Made by a program: the position numbers and the translations under genes. The notes under the pieces are model-generated. The model saw only the letters and a program-made list of their open reading frames with translations, was not told where the DNA came from and did not search any database. Positions 27,195 through 35,213 of a stretch of DNA of 64,000 nucleotides are shown here, piece by piece (the first letter of the stretch is position 1; the number at the start of each line of letters is the position of its first letter). The DNA comes from Palsa-506 sp963755815 (GTDB lineage Bacteria; Actinomycetota; Actinomycetes; Streptosporangiales; Streptosporangiaceae): NCBI GenBank assembly GCA_963755815.1, contig CAVWLF010000010.1, forward strand, positions 434,001 through 498,000, written 5' to 3'.

Positions 27195-29714
27195 ATGTTG
27201 CGAGTAGTCCTGGCCCTCGCCGCCGTGCTGGCGGTGATCCTGCTGGCCGCCTGGCTATCCCGGAGCAATTTCCTGCTGCGGGTCGCGGGAGCGGACCCCC
27301 GGTACATCCAGACCGTCCCGGACCGCGTCCGTTACAGCTCGATGGGCGCCATCGTCCTGCTGACCGCGATAGCCGCCACGGCCTCGCTGACCACCGCGCT
27401 TTTCCTGGTGTTCCCGCACCATAGCTGGCTCGGGTACCTGCCGGTCGGCCTGCTGTGGGGCACCATCGTCCTCAATTTTGATCGCTGGATCGTGAGCAGC
27501 ATTGACTACGGGCCGCTCACGGCGGGGGAGCCCGAGCGCAGCCATCGCGCCCGGTCAGTGTCGAAGGCCGTGCAATTCGGCGTCCGCTTCATCCTGGCCG
27601 CGCTCGTCGGCCTGGTCATCAGCGAGCCGATCGTGCTGACCATCTTCGGCCCGGAGATCAGCCAGCAGCTGACGGTCCAGCACGTCGCGGATACCTCGGC
27701 GCAGACCGCCCAGATCAACTCCGCCGAGCAACGGCAGGTCGCCGTCCTGAAAGAGCCGGTGGCATCCGCCCGGGACGCCCTGAATGCCGCCACCCGCACG
27801 GCGAACCACGCGCACGAGATCTACATCTGCGAGCTGACCGGCAACTGCCACCTTCCGCCCGGCCAGGTCACCGGAATCCCCGGCCAGGGACCGCAGACCG
27901 CGCAAGACCACATTGCCTGGCGGCGGGATCTGCGCGCGCAGCACGCCGCGCAGAAGGTCTTCGCCGCGGCCAGCGCCCGGGAGCGAGCCGCCGCGGCGGC
28001 CCTGCGCAGGCAGACCAACAGGAAGATCGCCGCGGCGACCAGAAAGATCTACGCCGACAACGGCCTGCTCGCCCGTGAGCGGGCGCTCGGCACGCTGACC
28101 CGGCAGAACCCCGGATTCCTGCTCCGCCGCGTGCTGGTCTGGCTGGCGCTGATGTTCATCGACCTGATGCCGGTCCTGCTGAAGACCTTCTCCCCGCCCA
28201 CCCTTTACGAGCTGCTGCAGCGCAGCGCGGCCGTCCGGGCGGGCCGCAACGCCATGGCCGACGCGACGGCCGACAGCGATCACGAAAGCTCGAAGAAGAC
28301 CCTGGTCCGCGAGCATGATCTTGAGTATCACGGGGCGGTCACCGGCATCAGCTACAGCCAGCGCATCGCCACGGCACTGGCCGGCAGCGGGCTGCGGGCC
28401 GGTCCGGCCGGCTCCGCTGCCGCTGAATCCACTACCCGGGAATCCGCTGCCCCGGAATCCGCTTCGGCTAAATCCGCTGTTCCGGAATCCACTGGACCCG
28501 CTTCGGATGATGCCGGTCCCGGCTGGCTGATCGGGCAGCGCTGGCGGATCCAGCGGACGCTGTCGGACGTGCCGGGCTCGGGCCGGGTGCCGTTCGTGGC
28601 CGTCGATGCCTGCGGGCAGTACCCGTTCGAGGTGGTCGTCAAGATCGTCGCGCCGCCGCCCGGGGTGGCCGGCTGGCAGGCGGCCAGGGAACGCCGCCAC
28701 GCCCAGATGGAAATGTCGCTGCCGCAGGGGCACATTCACGACAACATCGCCGAGGTACTGGACTGCGACGTTGACCCGCGGCATGGCTACTACATCGTCA
28801 CCCGGCTCTACCCGGCGACCCTGGAGCAGTACCTGGCCGATGCGGACCACGAGGACGCCCTGACCATCGGGCTGGTGCTCGACTTCGCCATGCAGATCCT
28901 GGCCGGCCTCCGGGCCGCATGGGAACTGGGCTTTGTCCACCTTGACCTCAAGCCGGCCAACGTGGCACTCAGCGATGACGGGACGGTCAAGCTCATCGAT
29001 TTCGGCCTGGCCCAGCAGTACCAGAAGGCAAATGGCGGCAACAACACGACGACGGCGGCCCGTTTCACCATGTTCTATGCCCCGCCCGAGCAGATGGAGC
29101 GCCGGGATGCCAGCTGGATAAGCAGGAAGGCCGATATCCGCGCCCTGGGCGCGGTGATCTACCGGATGCTGACCGGATACCCGCCGATGTTCCGGGAAGC
29201 CCGCGCCCTGGGCCTGATCGACCCGTCCGGCCGCTGGCTCGTCGATGAGCCGGCCGCTTACTTCGATATGACGAGGCTGGTTCGCTCGGTAGAGCCAGTC
29301 CCGGCGGCCGAGCTGATCGGCTGCATACCGCCGGATCTCGACCTGCTCCTGCAGACGTGGCTGCGGATCGATCCCGAGCTGCGCAGCCCGGGTAACCCCG
29401 CGACCATGACCCAGCGAATCTGGATCGAGTCGGCCGCGATCTTTGATCAGGTGCGCGCCAGCGGGGAGGCCGGCTACCCGGCCGGTCCGAAGATGACGCA
29501 GGAGCCGGAATTCGCCGAGCTGCGGGCCGGCTGGCGGCGCCGTCTCCCGCGGCATGCCGTGGCCGGGGCGGGGAGGGCCAGGTCCGGTCACACTTTGGAA
29601 GAGATCCCGGAGGATGCCATCGGAGGGCCCGGCTTCAGCGATCCGGCGACGTTGATCCCGGGCGCGAACGGCTCGGCCGCGACGCCGCCGGACGACGAGC
29701 GGGACATGCGATGA
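27195..29714 (+). CDS. DUF4407 membrane protein fused to a Ser/Thr protein kinase
   Basis: An 839-residue fusion. Residues 1-340 match DUF4407: helices near 2-22, 50-73, 78-96, 130-152 and 310-333, the motif GLLWGTIVLNFDRWIVSS, and a long Ala/Arg coiled segment between. A Ser/Ala/Pro-Glu-rich linker (about 400-440) leads to a kinase domain (about 450-690): lysine K483 (VVVKIV), catalytic loop HLDLKPAN with D584, K586 and N589, DFG at D602, and APPEQM. The usual glycine loop is weak (SDVPGSGRV). HLD replaces HRD, so it is a non-RD kinase. The last 100 residues are disordered. It follows the FHA gene by 19 bases and stops in ATGA. Confidence 0.88.
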   Translation: MLRVVLALAAVLAVILLAAWLSRSNFLLRVAGADPRYIQTVPDRVRYSSMGAIVLLTAIAATASLTTALFLVFPHHSWLGYLPVGLLWGTIVLNFDRWIVSSIDYGPLTAGEPERSHRARSVSKAVQFGVRFILAALVGLVISEPIVLTIFGPEISQQLTVQHVADTSAQTAQINSAEQRQVAVLKEPVASARDALNAATRTANHAHEIYICELTGNCHLPPGQVTGIPGQGPQTAQDHIAWRRDLRAQHAAQKVFAAASARERAAAAALRRQTNRKIAAATRKIYADNGLLARERALGTLTRQNPGFLLRRVLVWLALMFIDLMPVLLKTFSPPTLYELLQRSAAVRAGRNAMADATADSDHESSKKTLVREHDLEYHGAVTGISYSQRIATALAGSGLRAGPAGSAAAESTTRESAAPESASAKSAVPESTGPASDDAGPGWLIGQRWRIQRTLSDVPGSGRVPFVAVDACGQYPFEVVVKIVAPPPGVAGWQAARERRHAQMEMSLPQGHIHDNIAEVLDCDVDPRHGYYIVTRLYPATLEQYLADADHEDALTIGLVLDFAMQILAGLRAAWELGFVHLDLKPANVALSDDGTVKLIDFGLAQQYQKANGGNNTTTAARFTMFYAPPEQMERRDASWISRKADIRALGAVIYRMLTGYPPMFREARALGLIDPSGRWLVDEPAAYFDMTRLVRSVEPVPAAELIGCIPPDLDLLLQTWLRIDPELRSPGNPATMTQRIWIESAAIFDQVRASGEAGYPAGPKMTQEPEFAELRAGWRRRLPRHAVAGAGRARSGHTLEEIPEDAIGGPGFSDPATLIPGANGSAATPPDDERDMR

Positions 29715-29865
29715 CGGGCAGTGCCGCGCTTATCGTCGCGGACATCACCGGATCGGTCAGTGTTATCGTCACAGGCATCGCGAGGTCGGATAAGTGTTTC
29801 CGGCGCCGGCCTCGCGGAGCTGGGCAAAGGCACCGGAGGAAGGCCATTTCGGGGATGGTGGGTGA

Positions 29866-30717
29866 GTGGCGAAGGGTCAGCTCGTTATCTGGTCCGCCAG
29901 GCAAAGTGAATGGCAGAGCTGCCGCTCCGATGAAATTACCTGGCTGGACCGGAAATTGCTGAGCGCCGGCCAGGATCCGACCCTGCACCGGTCGCCGCGC
30001 TGCGCCGGGCTGAGGTACGTGGATTACCGGTGGGAATTGTTCAGCCGGGATACAACCCACAAGGTGTACGTCGCACCGCATTCCGCCGATGCGGTGGCGG
30101 ACTTCCAGGCCGTGCAGGCGGCGGCTCAGCACGTGCTGCCGGTCGCCCCGGTCGCGTACGAGACGCTGCCGGTCCGGCTGGACGAGGGGGCATGGCTCGT
30201 CAGCGTCGGGAAATGGGTGCTGCCACTGTGCGTTGACGTGCCAGCGGACCATCGCGACCGGCCGAGCGGGCCGCACGGGGACGACCAGCCGCGCACGCAG
30301 GACGGGAGATACCTGAACAGTTCCGCCGCGCCCGCCGGCGGCAGTCCGCCGCAGCCCGACGCGGTGGGCAAGGTGCGCACGTTCTTTGACCGCAATGGCA
30401 TGGCCTGCCTGGCCATGGCCTACTACTACCAGCAGTTCATTCTCGGCGCGGTCGCACCGCAATCCATTCCGATGATCGAGGTTGTCATTGCCCTGGATCT
30501 GAGCGGGGATGGCGCGGTCTCCGATTACAAGAAGGAGCTTCAGCGCCGGATCTGGAAGGAACAGCACCATCAGCGCGAGCTGGCCGAATTCCTCATCGCC
30601 AACGGGCTGATCGGCCGCGCGGACCTCGAGCGGGCCAAGAAGGTAGCTATCGTCAACGAGCGCAACGGAAAGACCGAGCGGGCCCGGGAGCGGCTGCGGT
30701 ACCGGCCCAGGAAGTAG
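29866..30717 (+). CDS. Unrecognised 283-residue protein of the FHA/kinase locus
   Basis: GTG 29866 is forced by an in-frame TGA directly before it. The N-terminal 120 residues are beta-rich with many tryptophans and aromatics (LVIWSARQSEWQSC, RWELFSRDTTHKVYVAPHS, WLVSVGKWVLPLCVDVP). A polar linker (about 125-165) follows, then a helical C-terminal half with FFDRNGMACLAMAYYYQQF and a strongly basic tail (ERNGKTERARERLRYRPRK). No signal peptide or membrane helix. No family recognised. It lies 151 bases after the kinase; a short frame beginning ATGA at the kinase stop (29711) may be a translated spacer. Likely a substrate or effector of the kinase, by position only. Confidence 0.65.
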   Translation: MAKGQLVIWSARQSEWQSCRSDEITWLDRKLLSAGQDPTLHRSPRCAGLRYVDYRWELFSRDTTHKVYVAPHSADAVADFQAVQAAAQHVLPVAPVAYETLPVRLDEGAWLVSVGKWVLPLCVDVPADHRDRPSGPHGDDQPRTQDGRYLNSSAAPAGGSPPQPDAVGKVRTFFDRNGMACLAMAYYYQQFILGAVAPQSIPMIEVVIALDLSGDGAVSDYKKELQRRIWKEQHHQRELAEFLIANGLIGRADLERAKKVAIVNERNGKTERARERLRYRPRK

Positions 30718-30727
30718 GACCGCGCCC

Positions 30728-30774
30728 GGCCCGCCCGCGACGCTGGCCGTGACCTCAGCGGGGCCGGGCGGGCC
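30728..30774. terminator. GC hairpin between convergent genes
   Basis: GGCCCGCCCG (30728-30737) and CGGGCGGGCC (30765-30774) are complementary 10-bp arms around a 27-base loop, just past the end of the orphan protein gene and before the end of the convergent TetR gene. The long loop and GC-rich background leave it uncertain. Confidence 0.3.
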
Positions 30775-30811
30775 GCGGTACTGGCCCGCCGCGATCCGGC
30801 GCTCAGGCGCG

Positions 30812-31456
30812 TCAGGTCCTGGCGCGCGCGCCAGGCCCGGCGCGCGGCGGCCGGCCGGGGCGGAGGATGTGGTCGGCGAACATGGTGACCGCGTCGTCGA
30901 TCAGGCGGATGTAACGGTCGCCGCCGGGGTCGTTGGCGAGCTGCTGGCTGGCCAGGCCGGCCACGATCGCGGTCCAGAGGTCGAAGTCGGCCGCGTGCCG
31001 GATCCCGGCCCGCGCGAGGAGGGCCCGGGCGTCCTCGATGACCAGGACGGCGATCGCGTAGGAATCGGGTGACGGCCGGAATCCGGGCAGCGTACGCAGG
31101 AACAGGAGCTGGTAGCGGGCCTGGTCCTCGGCCGCGAAAGCCACGAACAGGCGGGTGACGGCGCGCAGCGCCGCGCGTGGCCCGGCCGGGATCTCGGCCC
31201 GGGAGAACCGGCTGGCCAGCTCCCGGTTGCCGTCGGCGAACATGTGGTCGTAGAGGGCGTTCTTGGAGGCGAAGTACGTATAGAGCGACTGGGGTTCCAT
31301 GTCGATTGCGTGCGCGAGCGCCCGCAGGGACAGGGCGGCCAGGCCGTCCGCGCGCACCATGGACCACGCCTGGTCGAGAATCTCCTGCTTGGTCGCCTCG
31401 TGGCGGTCGCGGCGGCGGTCGCGGCGCTGAGGCTGGACGGGCGTCTCCGGGACCAT
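30812..31456 (-). CDS. TetR-family regulator
   Basis: A 214-residue regulator. The HTH (about 20-65) reads TKQEILDQAWSMVRADGLAALSLRALAHAIDMEPQSLYTYFASKNALYDHMF, a canonical TetR domain with the YTYF.SK recognition end. The C-terminal half is helical with DDAVTMFADHIL. It diverges from a small monooxygenase-like gene with a palindrome between, so it probably controls that gene and itself. Confidence 0.9.
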   Translation of the reverse strand: MVPETPVQPQRRDRRRDRHEATKQEILDQAWSMVRADGLAALSLRALAHAIDMEPQSLYTYFASKNALYDHMFADGNRELASRFSRAEIPAGPRAALRAVTRLFVAFAAEDQARYQLLFLRTLPGFRPSPDSYAIAVLVIEDARALLARAGIRHAADFDLWTAIVAGLASQQLANDPGGDRYIRLIDDAVTMFADHILRPGRPPRAGPGARART

Positions 31457-31499
31457 GCCTTGACTCTAGCCGAAGATGCTGCGAATATCCTTATACTGT

Positions 31500-31511
31500 T
31501 CGGAATTCCGA
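31500..31511. promoter_or_regulatory. Palindrome TCGGAATTCCGA in the tetR divergent region
   Basis: A perfect 12-bp palindrome in the 150-base gap between tetR and the divergent small gene, in the most AT-rich part, three bases after a TATACT box (31492-31497). A TetR operator is the natural reading, though the site is short. Confidence 0.5.
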
Positions 31512-31606
31512 TATATCGACGGACTTCGCTCAGGACGAGCGACGCCGCCGCAGGGCGCGGGCCCGGGGACGCCCCCGGCACCGCCCGGAACGCAACTGGA
31601 GGATCC

Positions 31607-31878
31607 ATGGCCATCGCTATTTACTTCCATCCCAAGTCCCTGAGCGCGGGGCAGTACGACGAGGCAATCAGGACACTCGACGCCGCTGGCGCGGGTCAGC
31701 GGCAGGCCGGGTTCACCACTCCTGCTTCGGGCCGGACGGGGATCTCATGGTCTACGAGGTGTGGGAGTCACCGCAGGCCTTCGAGGCGTACGGGCCGGTG
31801 CTCATGCCGATCCTGGAAAAGATCGGGATCGACCCGGGCACGCCGGATGTGATGCCGGTGCACAATATGACCGCCTGA
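31607..31878 (+). CDS. Small dimeric alpha/beta-barrel (monooxygenase-like) protein, frameshifted
   Basis: ATG 31607 follows GGAGGATC. The first 31 codons give MAIAIYFHPKSLSAGQYDEAIRTLDAAGAG; then one base seems lost near 31705 and the next frame continues GRVHHSCFGPDGDLMVYEVWESPQAFEAYGPVLMPIL...DVMPVHNM. Together about 90 residues with the beta-alpha-beta pattern of ABM/EthD-like proteins (VYEVWESPQAFEAY is characteristic). Function unknown. Divergent TetR is the likely regulator. Confidence 0.65.
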
Positions 31879-31945
31879 GCGGCAGGCGGCGTTCCCCGGC
31901 GATCAGCAGGCAGCGATCACCAAGCAGGGGGACGGCGGCGCGGGC

Positions 31946-33091
31946 CTAAGCGAAGAAGCCGGGCGGGCTGACTGGCCGTGACTGGCGGAGACCGGGCAGG
32001 TAGTGATCGCGAAGGATGGCGGCCATCACCTCCCGGCGGCTGCGTACGCCCGTCTTGTCGAACACCGATTTCAGGTGGTCCTGCACGGTGTTCGCCGAGA
32101 TCCACAGCTCGGCCGCGATCTGCGCCGTGGACCGGCCCTGGCATACCAGGCCGGTCACCGCCCGCTCCCGCTCGGTCAGGCCATACGCCTGCATGATGAC
32201 GGCGGCGACCTCGGCCGGTGCCGCGGTCTCGATGATCACGGCGATCCGCGCGGGCTGGCCCGGGGCGAGGTCCAGCCAGGACGCATGCAGCGCCACCCAG
32301 CGGCCCGCCGTCGTGCGCACCCGCAGTCTGGGCACCGGCGCGCCCGGCACCGGCGAGCCCGGCGCGGCCAGGCCAGGGGCGCTGGTGCGGCGCAGCAGGG
32401 CCGCGGCCGTGCTGATTTCCGCCGGGACGGGCGGCCCGGCCCGTCCGTCATGGCCCAGCTCGGCGAACCAGGCGTGCGCGGCGGCCGTCGCCGTCACCAG
32501 CTCACCGGACTGGCTGAGCACCACCAGCCCGGGCGCGTCGGCCGCGGCCGGGCTCGCGGCGGCGGCCGGCCGCAGCAGCCCGGCGCGCAGGCCCTCGGCG
32601 AGATGCGGCGCGAGCCGCCGGACGAGCCGCTGTTCCGCGCCGGAGAAGACCCGGCCCGCCTCGCGGTGCAGGCACATCAGCCCCCAGCAGGTGTCGCCGG
32701 TGCGCAGCACGGCGCGCAGCTCATCGCCGAGGCCCAGGGGCTGGAACACGTCCCGGAAGCGGGCGCTGGCCTCGAGGTCACGGCCGGTGGCGCCGGCCAG
32801 GGTGCGCACGCCACCGGGATCCTGGGCCAGCTCGGTCCACTGGTTGACGTCGCCGCCCAGGAACTCGTTGTCGACGAAGTACGGGATCGTCCGGTCCGGG
32901 AGGCCCTCCCTGAACGCCTGGGTGAACAGCAGCGTCGCCGGGTCGCTCGTCGCCCACCACAGCGCGTCGACGGGCAGCACCCGCCGCAGCCGGGCCAGCA
33001 CCTCGGCCTTGAGCCGCTCCGGCGGGTGGCCCTGGTGGCACACGGCAACGATGGACGCCGTGACGTCCTGCACCGCAGCCCCGCTGGCCAT
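31946..33091 (-). CDS. LuxR-family regulator with GAF-like sensor
   Basis: A 381-residue protein. Residues about 15-175 form a GAF-like domain (VLPVDALWWATSDPATLLF, LRTGDTCWGLMCLHREAGRVFSGAEQRLVRRLAPHLAEGL). A linker and PAS-like segment lead to a C-terminal LuxR HTH (about 312-365): LTERERAVTGLVCQGRSTAQIAAELWISANTVQDHLKSVFDKTG. It presumably senses a small ligand and activates or represses transcription. The next gene on the same strand is upstream, a small monooxygenase-like protein; together they may form one unit. Confidence 0.88.
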   Translation of the reverse strand: MASGAAVQDVTASIVAVCHQGHPPERLKAEVLARLRRVLPVDALWWATSDPATLLFTQAFREGLPDRTIPYFVDNEFLGGDVNQWTELAQDPGGVRTLAGATGRDLEASARFRDVFQPLGLGDELRAVLRTGDTCWGLMCLHREAGRVFSGAEQRLVRRLAPHLAEGLRAGLLRPAAAASPAAADAPGLVVLSQSGELVTATAAAHAWFAELGHDGRAGPPVPAEISTAAALLRRTSAPGLAAPGSPVPGAPVPRLRVRTTAGRWVALHASWLDLAPGQPARIAVIIETAAPAEVAAVIMQAYGLTERERAVTGLVCQGRSTAQIAAELWISANTVQDHLKSVFDKTGVRSRREVMAAILRDHYLPGLRQSRPVSPPGFFA

Positions 33092-33136
33092 GTGCCCGTC
33101 CCTCCGTCGGCCTCTTCTAGAACTTTGTCATGTTTT

Positions 33137-33427
33137 CTAGAATTTCGTCACGATCTCGTACCGGCCGCGTGCCACCAGCTCGACGCCGGTCGCCGCGACC
33201 GTGGCGGCCCGGCTGGCCTCCGCGTGCTGATCGCTCACGGCCGCGGCTGCCTCGCTGTCCCACAGGGTCAGCGTCATCGCGGCCAGGCCGGCCCGGTCCA
33301 GCAGGAACACCGCGCCGGCCACGCCGGGCAGGCCGCGCACCATCGGCGCGACCGCGCTGGTGACGTGATCGGCCCATTTCTGCAGCGCCTCGGGCGAACC
33401 GGCCCAGGTGGATGTCCTGGCCAACAT
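33137..33427 (-). CDS. Small ABM-like barrel protein
   Basis: A 96-residue protein starting MLARTSTWAGSPEALQKWADHV, with AGAVFLLDRAGLAAMTLTLWDSEAAAAVSDQHAEASRA and a final VARGRYEIVTKF: the strand-helix-strand order of a dimeric ferredoxin-like barrel (antibiotic-biosynthesis-monooxygenase type). ATG 33427 has GGAGGTCAC before it. It is 45 bases upstream of, and co-directional with, the LuxR regulator. Substrate unknown. Confidence 0.65.
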   Translation of the reverse strand: MLARTSTWAGSPEALQKWADHVTSAVAPMVRGLPGVAGAVFLLDRAGLAAMTLTLWDSEAAAAVSDQHAEASRAATVAATGVELVARGRYEIVTKF

Positions 33428-33577
33428 AGTGACCTCCAGATGCTCGATTTCGGATGTCCCCAGCCTGATCCCGCGGGCGCGGCCAGCCCATCCCAGGTAT
33501 CTGGGATTCACCGGATCTGAGCCAGGCCAATCCGAAGGTGGCCGGCCTGGCGCGGCCCAGCGAGGGCCGCGAAGGCG

Positions 33578-35083
33578 TCAGCGTGACGGGCCGCGGCTGA
33601 CCCGTACCCCGGCCGCCACCACGGCCGCGCCGAGGGAGACGACCGCGAGCACGATGAACGAGATGGTGAATCCGCTGCCCGCCGGGTAGCTGAGGGCTCT
33701 GCTGCCCGTGCTCACGACGGAAGTGCTCACGGCGGAAGTACTCACGACGGAAGTGGCCACGATGGTGGTGGTCACGATGCTCGTGGTCACCTGGCCGCCC
33801 AGGGCGCTGCCAAGGGTGCGGATGTTGGCGTTCATCCCGGTGGCGACGCCGGTCTGCGCGGCGGGTACCGACTCGACGATCACGTTGGGCATGCCCGAGT
33901 AGGTCAGGCCCACGGCCGCCCCCAGCATGATGGTGGCCGTCAGGATCTGCCACACCCTGGTGTAGCCGATCGCGAGCAGGCTGAATGACCCGGCCGCCAG
34001 CAGCACGCCGATCAGCACGGCCCGGGCTGAGCCGATGGCGGCGGCGATCCGGCCGGACAGGGTGCCGACCACGAATACCACCACCGTCTGCGGCAGCAGG
34101 AACAAGCCCGCGTCGGTGACCGTGACGCCGAACCCGTAGCTCACCGCGTGCGGGGCCTGCAGGATCTCGGGTATCAGCGTGAGCGAGCCGTACAGCCCGA
34201 AGCCGACGGCCAGCGCGACCACGTTCGTGCGCCAGACCGCCGGGTGGATCAGCATGCGGACATCGACCAGCGGGCTGTCGGACCGCCACTCCGCGATCCA
34301 CCAGGCGCAGAATAGCGCGCCTGCCGCCAGGATGGTCCCGGCGAAGGCCGGCGAGAGCCAGCCCCACTGCGGTCCCTCGGTGATGCCGACCAGGAGAACG
34401 ACCAGCCAGGCGGACAGCAGCACCGCGCAGTGCAGGTTGACCCGGCCGCCGGAACGCAGCGGGGACTCTGGGATGAGGAACTGGACTCCTGCGGCCGCCA
34501 GGACGATGAGCGGCAGCGGGGCCCAGAACAGCCAGTGGTAGCCGAGCCGCGCGGCGATCGGGCCGGCCAGGATGACGCCGAGCCCGCCGCCGATGCCCAG
34601 CGTGGCGGAGATGAAGCCGATGGCCCCCGCCACCCGTTCCGCCGGGAACTCGTCCCGGATGATGCCGAACGACAGCGGGAACAGCGCGCCGCCCAGTCCC
34701 TGGGCGACCCGGCCCACGAGCAGCACCGGCAGCGTCGTCGCCAGCCCGGCGATCACCGTGCCCACGGCCAGCGCGGTCATGGTGATGACCAGGATCCGCC
34801 GCTTGCCGAACATGTCGCCGAGGCGGCCGAGGATCGGCGTGGCCACCGAGGCCGACAGCAGGTACCCGGTCAGTACCCAGGTCACCGCCTGCTGGCTGAC
34901 CCCCAGTTCGTGCCCGATATCCGGCAGCACCGGAATCACCAGCGACTGCAGGACGCTGAACGCCATCGCGGCCAGCCCGAGCACCGCGAGGGTCAGCGCT
35001 GGCGCCCCGCGCCGGGCGGCCGGGACCGGCCCGGCGCTAACCTCATCCACTGTTCTCCCCGGGGCGCTGAGCCATGCGGTCAC
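33578..35083 (-). CDS. MFS exporter (DHA2-like, 14 TM)
   Basis: A 501-residue major-facilitator protein with motif A GRLGDMFGKRRI, motif B-like VGRVAQGLGGALFP and motif C-like ISATLGIGGGLGVILAGPIAARLGYHWLFW. About 13-14 membrane segments. Near residue 455 the loop before the last helix is expanded by Thr/Ser/Val pentapeptide repeats, from a 15-bp tandem repeat. Probable drug or metabolite efflux by proton antiport. No regulator is directly adjacent. Confidence 0.9.
   Translation of the reverse strand: MTAWLSAPGRTVDEVSAGPVPAARRGAPALTLAVLGLAAMAFSVLQSLVIPVLPDIGHELGVSQQAVTWVLTGYLLSASVATPILGRLGDMFGKRRILVITMTALAVGTVIAGLATTLPVLLVGRVAQGLGGALFPLSFGIIRDEFPAERVAGAIGFISATLGIGGGLGVILAGPIAARLGYHWLFWAPLPLIVLAAAGVQFLIPESPLRSGGRVNLHCAVLLSAWLVVLLVGITEGPQWGWLSPAFAGTILAAGALFCAWWIAEWRSDSPLVDVRMLIHPAVWRTNVVALAVGFGLYGSLTLIPEILQAPHAVSYGFGVTVTDAGLFLLPQTVVVFVVGTLSGRIAAAIGSARAVLIGVLLAAGSFSLLAIGYTRVWQILTATIMLGAAVGLTYSGMPNVIVESVPAAQTGVATGMNANIRTLGSALGGQVTTSIVTTTIVATSVVSTSAVSTSVVSTGSRALSYPAGSGFTISFIVLAVVSLGAAVVAAGVRVSRGPSR
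33711..33785. repeat. Five 15-bp tandem units inside the MFS gene
   Basis: Units of CTCACGACGGAAGTG type at 33711, 33726, 33741, 33756 and 33771; the first three are nearly identical and the last two diverged. In the minus-strand protein they give repeated TSVVS-like pentapeptides. In-frame expansion keeps the transporter open and could vary in copy number. Confidence 0.75.
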
Positions 35084-35213
35084 CCGGATGAGAAACCCGA
35101 GCCCCGTCGGCGCCTGGTCTTCCCGGTGAGTGCCGGAACGATATCAGCCAGCGTAACGCGCGCGGCCGCGGAGGAGCCCGGCGTCAGCCGGGCCGTGGGC
35201 CGGCCACGCGCCG

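Noticed and set aside
27555..29591. 678-codon open frame on the minus strand opposite the DUF4407-kinase
   Set aside because: Mirror frame of a GC-rich gene; the product is Arg/Gly/Gln-rich without motifs, while the plus-strand frame has full kinase motifs.
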